The notes under the pieces are model-generated. The model saw only the letters and a list, made by a program, of their open reading frames with translations, was not told the origin of the DNA and made no database searches. Shown here one piece after another: positions 24,953-33,405 of a stretch of 64,000 nucleotides of DNA (the first letter of the stretch is position 1; the number at the start of each line of letters is the position of its first letter). A program made the translations under genes and the position numbers. The DNA is from Streptomyces sp. Sge12 (GTDB lineage Bacteria; Actinomycetota; Actinomycetes; Streptomycetales; Streptomycetaceae). Location of the stretch: the NCBI RefSeq assembly GCF_002080455.1, contig NZ_CP020555.1, forward strand, positions 558,001 to 622,000. Direction: 5' to 3'.

Positions 24953-26674
24953 TCAGGAGCCGACGACCTTCTTGACCTTGCCGTCGATGCCGGCGAGCAC
25001 GTAGCCGCCGCGGCCGTACTCGTCGCTGAGGTAGGGGCGCATGCAGGGGACCTGGTCCATCATCCACGGCTCGACGATCACATAGGTCGAGGTCGGCTTC
25101 TCGACGCCCAGCTCCTTCTTGGACTGCTCCAGCAGGCCGGGCAGCGCGTCCCAGTTGACGGTCGACATGTCGATCAGCGGCTCACCCTCCTCGACCGTGC
25201 CGTCCGGCCCGGTGCGCTTGGCCGAGCCGTCCCGGTACTGCCAGGCGTCGACGGTCTCGGCTCCGGGGGCGGTGGGGATCGAGGCGAGCACGTACCCGTC
25301 GTAGACCTTGAGGTCCACGAAGGTCGTGGTGCCGGTCTTCTCCTTGAGCGCCTCCAGGGCGGTCCGGATGTTCTGCGGGGTGAGCATGCTGCCGCGGACC
25401 GCCGTCCCGGCCTTGGACGTGCTCGCCTTCGGGGCCGGGGTCGAGGCGGCGCCTCCGGGGGTGGCGACGACGGGCCGGGTGGCGCGCGCGTCGACGGCGT
25501 CGTCGTCGCCGGCGTTCCCGTCGGGCAGCAGCTGGACGACGGCGACGACGGCGGCCGCCAGCACCGCCGTGAGCGCGGCGCCGATCAGGGCCGGGCGGCG
25601 CCGGCGCGGGACGGACGCCAGCGGGACGGGTGTGGTGCTGGACCCGTAGGGGGAGGCACCGGAGCCGTACGGCGGCGGGGTGGGCGATCCGTAGGGGCCG
25701 CCGTACGGGCCGAACTGGCCGGGGGCGGCCGGCGCGCCGCCGGCCGGCGTGGCCGCGGCGGGCGGCGGCGGGGTGAGCGGCGGTGCGGGAAGGACCGGGG
25801 GCACACCTGCCCCGTAGCCGGATCCGAGAGCGGTGCTCGCGTCGCGGAGCAGTTGTTCCAGCTGCGCCCCGTCGGGCCGCGCCGCCGGGTCCCGTACGAG
25901 CAGCCGTTCCAGTACGGGCGCCAGCGGGCCGGAGCGCACGGGCGCCGGGATCGGTTCGTCGAGCACGGCGACGACGGTGGCCAGGCTGGTGGCCCGGCGC
26001 AGCGGATGGACCCCCTCCGCGGCCACGTAGAGCAGCATGCCCAGCGACCACAGGTCCGAGGCGGCCAGCCCTTCCTCCCCGCGGACGCGTTCGGGCGCGA
26101 TGTACTCGGGCGAGCCGATCAGTACGCCGGTCGAGGTGAGCCCGGTCGATCCGTGCAGGGCCGCGATGCCGAAGTCGGTGAGCACCGCCGACCCGCTGGG
26201 GCGCAGCAGCACGTTGGCCGGCTTCACGTCGCGGTGGAGCACCCCTTCGGCGTGCGCGGCGCGCAGCGCGGAGAGCACGTCGAGGCCGAGCCGCAGTACG
26301 TCCGCCGGCGGCATCGGCCCGGACTCCAGCCGGTCGTGCAGGGAGCCGCCCTGGACCAGCTCCATGACGATCCACGGGTGTCCGTCCGCGCCCTCGGGCG
26401 GTTCGACGATGTGGTGGATCGTCACCACGTGCGGGTGGGCGAGGCGGGCGAGGGCGCGGGCCTCGCGGACGGCCCGTTCGCGCAGCTGGTCGGTGAGGCC
26501 GGGTTGGGCGGCGGCGGTCGCCGGGTCCGGCGGGCGCACCTCCTTGAGTGCGACCTCGCGGTGCAGGGCGATGTCGCGGGCGCGCCACACCGTACCCATG
26601 CCCCCGCTGCCCAGGGGTGCGACCAGCTCGAAACGGCCGTCGATCAGCTGTCTGCCGGCCTCACTCGTATCCAT
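24953..26674 (-). CDS. receptor-type Ser/Thr protein kinase (Hanks type)
   Basis: A 573-aa kinase. The N-terminal domain (~15-275) has P-loop GSGGMGTV, Lys44 in VALKEV, HRDVKPANVLL, DFGIA and the activation-loop end SPEYIAPERV. A Pro/Gly/Tyr-rich linker (~290-360) follows, then one membrane helix (PALIGAALTAVLAAAVVAVV) and an external C-terminal domain of about 180 residues with no PASTA repeats; it contains two cysteines and a WMMDQVPCMRPYLSDEYGRG end. It likely senses an extracellular signal through that domain. The external domain family was not recognised. Confidence 0.92.
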   Translation of the reverse strand: MDTSEAGRQLIDGRFELVAPLGSGGMGTVWRARDIALHREVALKEVRPPDPATAAAQPGLTDQLRERAVREARALARLAHPHVVTIHHIVEPPEGADGHPWIVMELVQGGSLHDRLESGPMPPADVLRLGLDVLSALRAAHAEGVLHRDVKPANVLLRPSGSAVLTDFGIAALHGSTGLTSTGVLIGSPEYIAPERVRGEEGLAASDLWSLGMLLYVAAEGVHPLRRATSLATVVAVLDEPIPAPVRSGPLAPVLERLLVRDPAARPDGAQLEQLLRDASTALGSGYGAGVPPVLPAPPLTPPPPAAATPAGGAPAAPGQFGPYGGPYGSPTPPPYGSGASPYGSSTTPVPLASVPRRRRPALIGAALTAVLAAAVVAVVQLLPDGNAGDDDAVDARATRPVVATPGGAASTPAPKASTSKAGTAVRGSMLTPQNIRTALEALKEKTGTTTFVDLKVYDGYVLASIPTAPGAETVDAWQYRDGSAKRTGPDGTVEEGEPLIDMSTVNWDALPGLLEQSKKELGVEKPTSTYVIVEPWMMDQVPCMRPYLSDEYGRGGYVLAGIDGKVKKVVGS

Positions 26675-26701
26675 GGCCGCTCATCGTAGGGGGCGGCGGG
26701 A

Positions 26702-28330
26702 TCAGCAGCGCAGGCGGTCCACCGTCAGCGTTCCCTGGACGGTGGCCACCGTGCGGTCGTAACACCCGCCTGGTGCTCCGGACCCGTACAGGCGGTAGTG
26801 GGCGGAGGTGGTGGCGACCGCGTGCCGCTGGTCGCGCGGGACGTTCGCGGTGTAGGTGGCGTCGCCCGTGTACCGGTCGTCGAGCCGCGAGCTGTCGACG
26901 GTGCGGCCGCCGCGCACGGTGACGGTGTCCGCGCGGTCGCCGAGGGCGATGACGGTGCGCAGCCGGTCGCCGTCCCCGAGGGTGGTCTCGCCGTCCATCG
27001 TGTAGGTGCGGTCGGTGCGGGTGGTGGTCTGCCCGTGCGTCACGCGCTCCTCGTCGGTCCAGGTGGCGGCGAGCGCGTCCTGGTTCTCGCCGTCGGTCCA
27101 GCGGTGCACGGAGGTGCTCCGCACGGTGCGGGTGACGGTGGTGGCCACCCGGCCGTGGGAGGTGTTCAGGTGTCCGGCGACAGTGAGCCGGTGTCCGCCC
27201 TCGGTGTCCAGCCGGTGCGGTGCGCCGGGCGTCGCGGCTGTCCAGCGGGAGTGGCCGCTCGGATCGCTCTGCTCGTGCCGGGTCAGGGCGCCGGTGACGA
27301 CCTCCCGGGCCTCGTCCTGCCAGAGCAGCAGATTGGTGGGTGTGCTCCAGCCGCTCTGTCCGGCCGGCACCCCGGCGACGGAGACCTCGATCCGGTGCGG
27401 GCGGCCGTCGTTGAGGAGCGCGGCGTAGGGGGTGAGGTCGTAGCGGATCGGCTGGACGTCGAAGGCGCGCGGACCCGGGGTGACGTACCAGAGGAAGGGG
27501 TTGGACCAGCCGCCGGTCCAGACGGTGGGGAAGGGCGCGGCGATGCCCGCGAGTTGTCCGTCGACGGAGACGCGGACCTCGCGGTGGGGGCCGTCGGCGG
27601 CCTTGCAGGAGTACGGGGCCGCGTCGGGGGTGGTCATGTACCAGTACTCCTCGCAGCCGCCGCCCGAGCCGGTGGCGTACACCTCGGCGAGCAGGCGCTC
27701 CGTGTTGCGCGGGGTGGTGACCGCCGGGGAGGTGAGGGGCAGGACGCGGTCGGGGGTGTCGGGGGCCCGGGTGCGGCCTTCGGCGGCGTAGAAGGTGAGG
27801 GTCACCCGGACGTCGATGACGCCGGTGTAGGTGTCGTCGACGACGTTGCCGATGAGCATTTCGACGGGCTGCGGGCGGGCGAGGGTGTCGCGGTAGCGGG
27901 TGACGTCCTTCTCGACGGCCCAGGTGATGCCGTCGGGCGAGGGCTGCGGGGTGGAGGTGCGCAGGATCTCCACCCCGCCGAGGGAGAGGTGGCCGAGGCG
28001 GTCGTACTGGCGGCCCTTGACCTTGCCGTCCAGGCGCAGGACCACCTTGGCCCAGCCGTCGGCGCCGCAACCGGTGGGCGGTGCGTAACTGGCCCGGTAG
28101 GGGGTGAAGTCACGGAACCGGGCTTCCGCGAGGGTCACTTGGCAGGAGCGGGTCGCGGGGCGGGTGACGGGCGGGGCCGCGGTGAGGGGGTCGTGCCAGT
28201 CGGTCCCGAACTCCGCGGGCGGCGGGTCGGCGGCCGGGGCAGCCGCGTGCGCGGGTGCCGCGGCGGCCAGGGTGGCGGCGGTCAGCGCGATGGCGCCGAG
28301 CAGGCCGGTGATCCGGTGTCGTCGTCTCAT
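26702..28330 (-). CDS. secreted peptide-N-glycosidase A-like (PNGase A) protein
   Basis: A 542-aa exported protein. Signal peptide: MRRRHRITGLLGAIALTAA, cleavage near AHAAA. The mature part resembles plant-type PNGase A: RDFTPYRASYAPPTGCG, VVLRLDGKVKGRQYDRLGHLSLGGVEILRTSTPQ, then EEYWYMTTP, WSNPFLWYVTPGPRAFDVQPIRYDLTPYAALL and SGWSTPTNLLLW. The enzyme family removes intact N-glycans from peptides by cleaving the Asn-glycan amide. Cysteine pairs fit an exported fold. An extracellular role on plant or fungal glycoproteins is inferred. Confidence 0.8.
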   Translation of the reverse strand: MRRRHRITGLLGAIALTAATLAAAAPAHAAAPAADPPPAEFGTDWHDPLTAAPPVTRPATRSCQVTLAEARFRDFTPYRASYAPPTGCGADGWAKVVLRLDGKVKGRQYDRLGHLSLGGVEILRTSTPQPSPDGITWAVEKDVTRYRDTLARPQPVEMLIGNVVDDTYTGVIDVRVTLTFYAAEGRTRAPDTPDRVLPLTSPAVTTPRNTERLLAEVYATGSGGGCEEYWYMTTPDAAPYSCKAADGPHREVRVSVDGQLAGIAAPFPTVWTGGWSNPFLWYVTPGPRAFDVQPIRYDLTPYAALLNDGRPHRIEVSVAGVPAGQSGWSTPTNLLLWQDEAREVVTGALTRHEQSDPSGHSRWTAATPGAPHRLDTEGGHRLTVAGHLNTSHGRVATTVTRTVRSTSVHRWTDGENQDALAATWTDEERVTHGQTTTRTDRTYTMDGETTLGDGDRLRTVIALGDRADTVTVRGGRTVDSSRLDDRYTGDATYTANVPRDQRHAVATTSAHYRLYGSGAPGGCYDRTVATVQGTLTVDRLRC

Positions 28331-28442
28331 GGACCCGCAGTGAAACCCGGCCCGCGACGGCCGTGCCAGGGCCGGGACTTCGGCCCTGGCCGGTTCTGAT
28401 CCGCCCGGTCCGCCGGTACGCCGGTACGCGGCGGGGGGCGGA

Positions 28443-28922
28443 TCAGCGCGGCAGGACGACCACGCCGTCGTCGTCCGCGTGGACGGTGTCGCCCGCGCGG
28501 AAGGTGATGTCGCCGATGGTGACGGGCTCGTCGACTGCGCCGTCGCCGGTCTTTCCGCTCTTGCGGGGGACCGTGCCCAGCGCCTTGATGCCGAGGTCGA
28601 GCCCGCCGAGGGCGACGCTGTCGCGGACCGAACCGTTGATGATCAGTCCGGCCCAGCCGTTGGCCTCGGCCGCGCCCGCGATGAGGTCGCCGACGAGGGC
28701 GGTGCGCGGCGAGCCGCCGCCGTCCACGACGAGGACCGCGCCCTCGCCCGGCGTGTGCAGGAGGGTGCGCAGCAGCGCGTTGTCCTCGTGGCAGCGGACG
28801 GTCCGTACGGGCCCCGCGAAGAGCCGGCGTCCGCCGAACTGGCGGAACCCGGTGGTGCAGATGGCGAGGGACTCGCCGTACTCGTCGTACAGGTCGGCGG
28901 TGGGGACGGGGGTGACGCTCAT
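28443..28922 (-). CDS. RraA-family protein
   Basis: A 159-aa protein that aligns along its length with E. coli Rra[112 protein letters not shown]. RraA binds RNase E and limits its action; close relatives are oxaloacetate decarboxylase/HMG aldolases. An in-frame ATG at 28970 adds 16 residues not found in RraA, so 28922 with GAGGAA upstream is chosen. The RxxGxxxxGG-like metal motif for aldolase (GSVRD) is partly present. Confidence 0.85.
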   Translation of the reverse strand: MSVTPVPTADLYDEYGESLAICTTGFRQFGGRRLFAGPVRTVRCHEDNALLRTLLHTPGEGAVLVVDGGGSPRTALVGDLIAGAAEANGWAGLIINGSVRDSVALGGLDLGIKALGTVPRKSGKTGDGAVDEPVTIGDITFRAGDTVHADDDGVVVLPR

Positions 28923-29253
28923 CGGGTACCGGTTTCCTCGCTGCTCGTACTCGAACTCGGGCTCGTACATCGCGGTGGTGCGGCCAGGGTAGTCGGCCGG
29001 TCGCGCGGAGCGGCCGGGTGGCTGCCGGGGGGATCCCCGGGGCCGAGTAGGAAGGGCAGGGAGGCCGCTGCCGGGACGGCCGGCAGCGGGAACTGCGAGC
29101 CGGACATCGGCCGGAACCTGACGGGCGGCCGGGCGGCCGCTCGCCGGGGCGGCGTCGGGCTGGCGGCCGGGACACCGGCCGCGACCGGCGGCAGGAGCAT
29201 GTCCGGGCAGGCGAGTCCGGCGGCCTCGGCCGGGCGGGGCCCCGAGGGCCGGG
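28923..29253. other. 331-bp region without a supported gene
   Basis: It is extremely CCGG-rich, with many short GGCCGG/CCGGCC repeats, and open frames in it are Pro/Arg/Ala-biased without ribosome-binding sites. No gene is called. Confidence 0.5.
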
Positions 29254-29520
29254 TCAGTCGCGGGAGTTGCCGAAGAGGATGCGGTAACCGATCAGCAGGA
29301 CCAGCGAGCCCGCGATGGCGGAGCCCCAAGTGGCGAGGTCGAAGAACTCGGTCTGGATCGGCTTGTCCAGGACCTTCGCCGAGAGCCAGCCGCCTATGAA
29401 GGCTCCGGCGACACCGATGAGGGTGGTGCCGATCAGGCCGCCGGGGTCCCGGCCGGGCAGCAGGACCTTGGCGATGCCTCCGGCCAGCAGTCCCAGGATG
29501 ATCCAGCTGACGATCCCCAT
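29254..29520 (-). CDS. GlsB/YeaQ/YmgE-family stress membrane protein
   Basis: An 88-aa protein with three hydrophobic segments. The family signature is [23 protein letters not shown], then [17 protein letters not shown] and the C-terminal [16 protein letters not shown]. It belongs to the transglycosylase-associated (small stress) membrane proteins, which are induced in stress but have no known reaction. It is a single gene. Confidence 0.9.
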   Translation of the reverse strand: MGIVSWIILGLLAGGIAKVLLPGRDPGGLIGTTLIGVAGAFIGGWLSAKVLDKPIQTEFFDLATWGSAIAGSLVLLIGYRILFGNSRD

Positions 29521-29620
29521 GTCCAGTCACTCCGCTTCGGTCGTCCGGTCGTTCTGTTGTTCAGTCGTTCGGGCGTTCTCCTCGGAGGACGCGACCTGGG
29601 CCGAAACGGTTCTCCGCAGC

Positions 29621-30523
29621 TCAGACGGCCACGCGGCCGACCGGTACGGGCAGCTCGGCGCCCGCGACGGCACTCGCGACGGCGCCGGCGCCCGGACCCG
29701 CCGGGGCGGAGGGCGTCCGGGTGAGCAGGACCACTCCGCGCGCCGCGAGCAGGGCTCCGGTGGCCGCCAGCAGCACCCCCGCCAGTCCGCCCTGCAGCCG
29801 TTCGCCGAGCAGGACCATGCCGATGACGGCCGCGGCCAGCGGGTTGGCCAGGTTCACCACGGCGAGCGGGGCGCCGAGTCCGCCGCGGTAGGCCCGCTGC
29901 GACAGCAGCATCCCGCCGACCGCGAACACCATGACGAGCAGGGCCACGGAGACGACCCGGACGCTGAGCAGTGCTCCGCCGCGCCCGGCCGCCACGGCCA
30001 CCGTCTGGGTCAGGGCGGAGGCGGCCGCGGAGGCCAGGCCCGACGCGGTGGCGTGGCGCAGGCCCGAGCGAGGGTCCTTGTCCGCGGTCAGCATCATGAT
30101 CACGGCCATGGTCGCGCCGGAGACGGCCAGCGCCTCGACCAGGGTGAGCGTGTCGTCGGGGGCCGGCCCGGAGGCCGGGAGCAGCAGCAGGCCGAGCCCG
30201 GCGACGGTGGCCAGGGTTCCCCGCCATTCGGTGGCCACCACCCGGCGGCCGGACCTGCGCGCACCCAGCGGGACGGCGGCGACCAGGGTGAGCGCGCCGA
30301 GCGGCTGCACCAGGGTGAGGGGGCCGTACCGCAGGGCCGCCGCGTGCAGCAGGGCGGCGGCGGCGTTCAGGCCGGCCGACCACCACCAGGCGCCGGAGCC
30401 CATCAGGGCCCCGGCGGTGCGTGCGACCGCGGCCCGTGCGAGCCGTTCCTGGGCGACGGCGCCGGCCGCGTAGGCCGCGGCCGAGGCGAGGCAGAGCCCG
30501 ACGGCGAGGGTGGTGTCGTTCAT
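29621..30523 (-). CDS. DMT-superfamily transporter
   Basis: A 300-aa membrane protein with about nine or ten helices and short loops. YGPLTLVQPLGALTLVAAVPLGARRSG and LANPLAAAVIGMVLLGERLQGGLAGVLLAATGALLAARGVVLL resemble EamA-type repeats of the drug/metabolite transporter superfamily. Direction and cargo are not known. Its ATG overlaps the stop of the upstream PAP2 gene by four bases (ATGA), so the two are coupled. Confidence 0.8.
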   Translation of the reverse strand: MNDTTLAVGLCLASAAAYAAGAVAQERLARAAVARTAGALMGSGAWWWSAGLNAAAALLHAAALRYGPLTLVQPLGALTLVAAVPLGARRSGRRVVATEWRGTLATVAGLGLLLLPASGPAPDDTLTLVEALAVSGATMAVIMMLTADKDPRSGLRHATASGLASAAASALTQTVAVAAGRGGALLSVRVVSVALLVMVFAVGGMLLSQRAYRGGLGAPLAVVNLANPLAAAVIGMVLLGERLQGGLAGVLLAATGALLAARGVVLLTRTPSAPAGPGAGAVASAVAGAELPVPVGRVAV

Positions 30524-31392
30524 TGTCCTGCTCCTACGGCCGCGTCCGCGCTCCTCGGGCGCGGCAGGCCTCGTACGGACCCGTCCGGGTCGTTCTCGTG
30601 GGTCGCCCCGGGGTCGGGCCCGGCGGCGTCCGCATCGTCGTCGCGTTCGTCGTCGGGTTCGCCGTTCGCGCGCGGCTTCGGGACCAGCAGCAGGGCCGCT
30701 CCGAGGAGGACGGCGGCCACGACGGCGTCGAGCCAGTAGTGGTTGGCGGTGCCGACGATGACGATCAGGGTCAGCAGCGGGTGCAGCAGCCACAGGAACC
30801 GCCACCGCGAGGAGGTGGCGGCGATCACGCCGACGGCGAGCATCAGCGCCCAGCCGAAGTGCAGGGAGGGCATCGCGGCGAACTGGTTGGCCAGGGTGTC
30901 CTCGGCCGGTGCGGCCCGGTAGACGCTGGGCCCGTAGACCTGCGCCGTGTCGATGAGCTGCGCGGCGCCGAGCAGGCGCGGGGGCGCGAGCGGGTAGGCC
31001 AGGTGCAGGGCGAGGGCGGCTGCGGTGAGTGCGGCGAGGACCCGGCGCGTCCACAGGTAGTGGGCGGGGCGGCGCACGTAGAGCCAGATCAGGAAGAGCG
31101 CGGTCGCGGGGAAGTGGACTCCCGCGTAGTACGTGTTCGCGGTGGTGACGAGGGCGTCCCCGTGGAGCAGCAACCGCTGCAGGAGGCCTTCGCCCGGTAG
31201 GTGCAGGGCGCGCTCGGCGTCCCATATTCGCCCGGCGTTGCGGAAGGCCTCTTCGGTGCGGTCGGTCGAGAGCAGCCGGCCCGCCTTGTATGCGGCGAAG
31301 AAGCCCGCGACGAGCAGCAGCTCGCGTATGAGGCGGCGGCGCGCGGCTCTCGGTGCGGCTGCCGGCTCGGCAGGTGTGGTGTGGGAGCTCAT
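30520..31392 (-). CDS. PAP2-superfamily membrane phosphatase
   Basis: A 290-aa protein with six or so helices. The PAP2 catalytic set is visible: YAGVHFPATALFLIWLYVRRP, AMPSLHFGWALML with the catalytic His, and NHYWLDAVVA with the second His/Asp. The arrangement fits the PAP2_3 or inositolphosphotransferase-like group. It would hydrolyse or transfer lipid phosphates. The C-terminal ~50 residues are Asp/Pro/Gly-rich and probably cytosolic. It is the first gene of the operon with the DMT transporter and faces a TetR regulator across a three-box operator. Confidence 0.87.
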   Translation of the reverse strand: MSSHTTPAEPAAAPRAARRRLIRELLLVAGFFAAYKAGRLLSTDRTEEAFRNAGRIWDAERALHLPGEGLLQRLLLHGDALVTTANTYYAGVHFPATALFLIWLYVRRPAHYLWTRRVLAALTAAALALHLAYPLAPPRLLGAAQLIDTAQVYGPSVYRAAPAEDTLANQFAAMPSLHFGWALMLAVGVIAATSSRWRFLWLLHPLLTLIVIVGTANHYWLDAVVAAVLLGAALLLVPKPRANGEPDDERDDDADAAGPDPGATHENDPDGSVRGLPRPRSADAAVGAGQ

Positions 31393-31436
31393 CCCCCGGT
31401 CTCTCTTCCTGTTAACGCGCACAGCGACACGCCAGT

Positions 31437-31478
31437 GTATCGATACATTGGCGTATCGATACGCTGGTGTACCGATAC
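31437..31478. promoter_or_regulatory. three phased palindromic operator boxes (16-bp period)
   Basis: GTATCGATAC occurs at 31437-31446 and 31453-31462, and GTACCGATAC at 31469-31478, spaced exactly 16 bp. A weaker fourth unit, GTTCCCGTAC, lies at 31485-31494, also in register. They fill the gap between the PAP2 operon (start 31392) and the divergent TetR gene (start 31546), so autoregulation and repression of PAP2/DMT are the natural reading. Confidence 0.75.
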
Positions 31479-31545
31479 GGTTGCGTTCCCGTACACTTCC
31501 GTAGTGGAACCTGCCGCCGAGGCGCCCCCGAGGAGAGCCGCATCC

Positions 31546-32178
31546 ATGACGTCGCCACCGACCCCCGCGCGCCGCTCCAAGATCACCCCGGAGCGTGAGC
31601 AGGAGTTCTACGACGCCGTACTGGAGCAGCTGCGCGAGCACGGCTACGAGGCCCTGACCATGGAGGGCGTCGCCGCCCGGGCCAGCTGCGGCAAATCCAC
31701 GCTCTACCGGCAGTGGAAGACCAAGCCCCAGCTCGTCGCCGCCGCCCTGCGCGCGGGCCGGCGGGGCACCCTCGTCGCCGTGGACACGGGCTCGCTGGCG
31801 GGCGATCTGCGCGAGGCCGCGCGGATCGCGGCCGGCACCTCCGGCAGGGACACCCGGCTGACGCAGGCCCTCGGGCATGCCGTGCTCAGCGACGAGGAAC
31901 TCCAGGCCGCCCTGCGCGAGGCGCTGGTCGAACCGGAACTGGCCGCCTTCGCCGAGATGGTCGGACGGGCCGTGGCGCGCGGCGAGATCGCCGCGGACCA
32001 CCCGGCGGTGGAGTTCCTGCCCGCCCAGCTGATGGGCGTGCTCCGGATCCGGCCGGTGCTGGAAGGGCGGTACGCGGACGCCGACTACCTGGTCCGGTTC
32101 GTCGACGCCGTCATGCTCCCGTCCCTGGGCCTCGCGCCATCCCACCCCGCCCGGCCTCCGGCCGAGCGGGCCCCCTGA
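31546..32178 (+). CDS. TetR-family regulator
   Basis: A 210-aa regulator. HTH region: ITPEREQEFYDAVLEQLREHGYEALTMEGVAARASCGKSTLYRQWKTKPQLV. The C-terminal domain fits the AcrR/TetR_C_16-like type: RLTQALGHAVLSDEELQAALREALVEPELAAFAEMVGRAVARGEI. The ATG at 31546 has GAGGAG 10 bases upstream; a GTG at 31504 in frame would add 14 residues. Divergent from the PAP2/DMT pair over phased operator boxes. Confidence 0.9.
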   Translation: MTSPPTPARRSKITPEREQEFYDAVLEQLREHGYEALTMEGVAARASCGKSTLYRQWKTKPQLVAAALRAGRRGTLVAVDTGSLAGDLREAARIAAGTSGRDTRLTQALGHAVLSDEELQAALREALVEPELAAFAEMVGRAVARGEIAADHPAVEFLPAQLMGVLRIRPVLEGRYADADYLVRFVDAVMLPSLGLAPSHPARPPAERAP

Positions 32179-32257
32179 ACCGGCGGGCCGCCGTCCTGAT
32201 GACCTGACGGCGACCCGCCCGCGCTGCCTCGTGGGGACGGCGGCAGCGCGCCACCCG

Positions 32258-32302
32258 GATCGGGCGGCGACCACTCACCCCAGGAGTGGTCGCCGCCCGA
32301 TC
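32258..32302. terminator. 19-bp perfect hairpin terminator
   Basis: Arms GATCGGGCGGCGACCACTC and its complement surround a 7-base loop, 80 bases after the TetR stop. A smaller hairpin (GCGCTGCC/GGCAGCGC, 32221-32249) precedes it. Together they separate TetR from the converging TerD-like gene. Confidence 0.8.
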
Positions 32303-32308
32303 TGTGCG

Positions 32309-32437
32309 GCCTCCCGATCCATGCGGCCCGGCGGAGCGCCGCCTCAGCGGAGCGCGGCCTCAGCGGAGTGCGGCCTCAGCGGAGTGCGGCCTCAGCGAAG
32401 TGACGCCCCGGCTGAGGGCGACCTCAGCGGAGGGCGC
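32309..32437. repeat. 16-bp tandem array reiterating the TerD stop codon
   Basis: Four clear units (GCCTCAGCGGAGYGCG type) occupy 32341-32404; weaker units flank them on either side. Read on the minus strand each core unit holds CGCTGA, the same context as the TerD-like stop at 32424-32426. TGA positions are 32424, 32392, 32376, 32360 and 32344, all in a 16-bp register, so stops recur in all three frames. Confidence 0.8.
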
Positions 32438-32966
32438 CCATGGTCCGGGCGAATTCCTCCGGGTCCGCGTCGGAGCCCCGCACCCACAGGTCGAAGCTCC
32501 AGGCGCCGGACGCGTCACGGGTGAACTCGGCGACGGTGGCGGCGGTCGCGGCGGCCACGGCCGCGAAGTCCCCCTCCGCGAGGTCCGTGTGGCCCTCGCG
32601 GATCCGGAATCCGGTACCGGCGATGTCGGCGAAGGTCTTCGTACGGCCCTCGGGGCCCGCGTCGGAGTTCTGGATGACCACGCCGACCACCACCCGGCCC
32701 GCCTCCGGCGCCATCCGGTTCAGCTCGATGGTCATCACCTCGTCGAAGCCGAAGCCCTGACCGGTGTGGCTGTCCCGGTTCAGCGCGATGGTCCCGTCGG
32801 GCGACCGGCTTCCGAAGTGCACGAGCTGGACGGGGGTCCCGTGCGGGTCCGCGGCGCCGTAGACCCCGGCGACTATGTCGAGGTCGTTCGCGGGCGCGCC
32901 GGCCGGGCTGGGGTCCCACCGCAGCGCGAACTCCACCTTGGCCAGGCCCTTGCGTACACCGGTCAC
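32424..32966 (-). CDS. TerD-family protein
   Basis: A 180-aa protein with a TerD domain: VEFALRWDPSPAGAPANDLDIVAGVYGA, VHFGSRSPDGTIALNRDSHTGQGFGFDEVMTIELNRMAPEAGRVVVGVVIQN, SFDLWVRGSDADPEEFARTM. TerD proteins bind Ca2+ through the Asp-rich loops and act in tellurite and stress resistance or, in Streptomyces, in development. The GTG at 32966 follows GGGGGAG. It stands alone, without the usual ter cluster, and its stop codon begins a 16-bp tandem array. Confidence 0.82.
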   Translation of the reverse strand: MTGVRKGLAKVEFALRWDPSPAGAPANDLDIVAGVYGAADPHGTPVQLVHFGSRSPDGTIALNRDSHTGQGFGFDEVMTIELNRMAPEAGRVVVGVVIQNSDAGPEGRTKTFADIAGTGFRIREGHTDLAEGDFAAVAAATAATVAEFTRDASGAWSFDLWVRGSDADPEEFARTMGALR

Positions 32967-33405
32967 CGAACTCCCCCTTCGTTCACGGGCATTGCCCGTC
33001 CATGATCCCACGAGCCCCCGGCCCGCTCCGGACGACCGTTCGTTCCCGGCCAGTTCGGCAGGACTGGCCGATTCGGCGAAACCAGCCGATTCGACCCAAT
33101 GGGCCGCCACAGGGGATATCACCCAAACCGGGTGCAAATATACGAGTACCGAATTCGGGCAGGCGCAAGGGGCGAACAAAAGGCGACCTGCCCCCCCTTT
33201 TTCCCGCTCCGCCCCAGGTCAGCCGCAGAATGCGCCACAGAACCGGATTGTTATCCTCAAGTTTTCCTCAAATGTAGTGACGCTGCGCCCGTCCGCTTCC
33301 TAGCTTCCTCGTACACGCGTTCCGACGTTCCCCGTTTTCGCGCGGTTCCACACGCCCCCGGCGATCCCGGTGACGCGCCCCGCGTTCCTCAGGAAAGAGT
33401 GCAGC
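32967..33405. other. 439-bp divergent intergenic region
   Basis: No gene was found. It is AT-richer than its neighbours from ~33100 to 33290. GCCGATTCG repeats at 33067 and 33085 (18 bp apart), and TCCTCAA repeats at 33254 and 33265 (11 bp apart) in the likely promoter area of the binding-protein gene. Confidence 0.5.
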
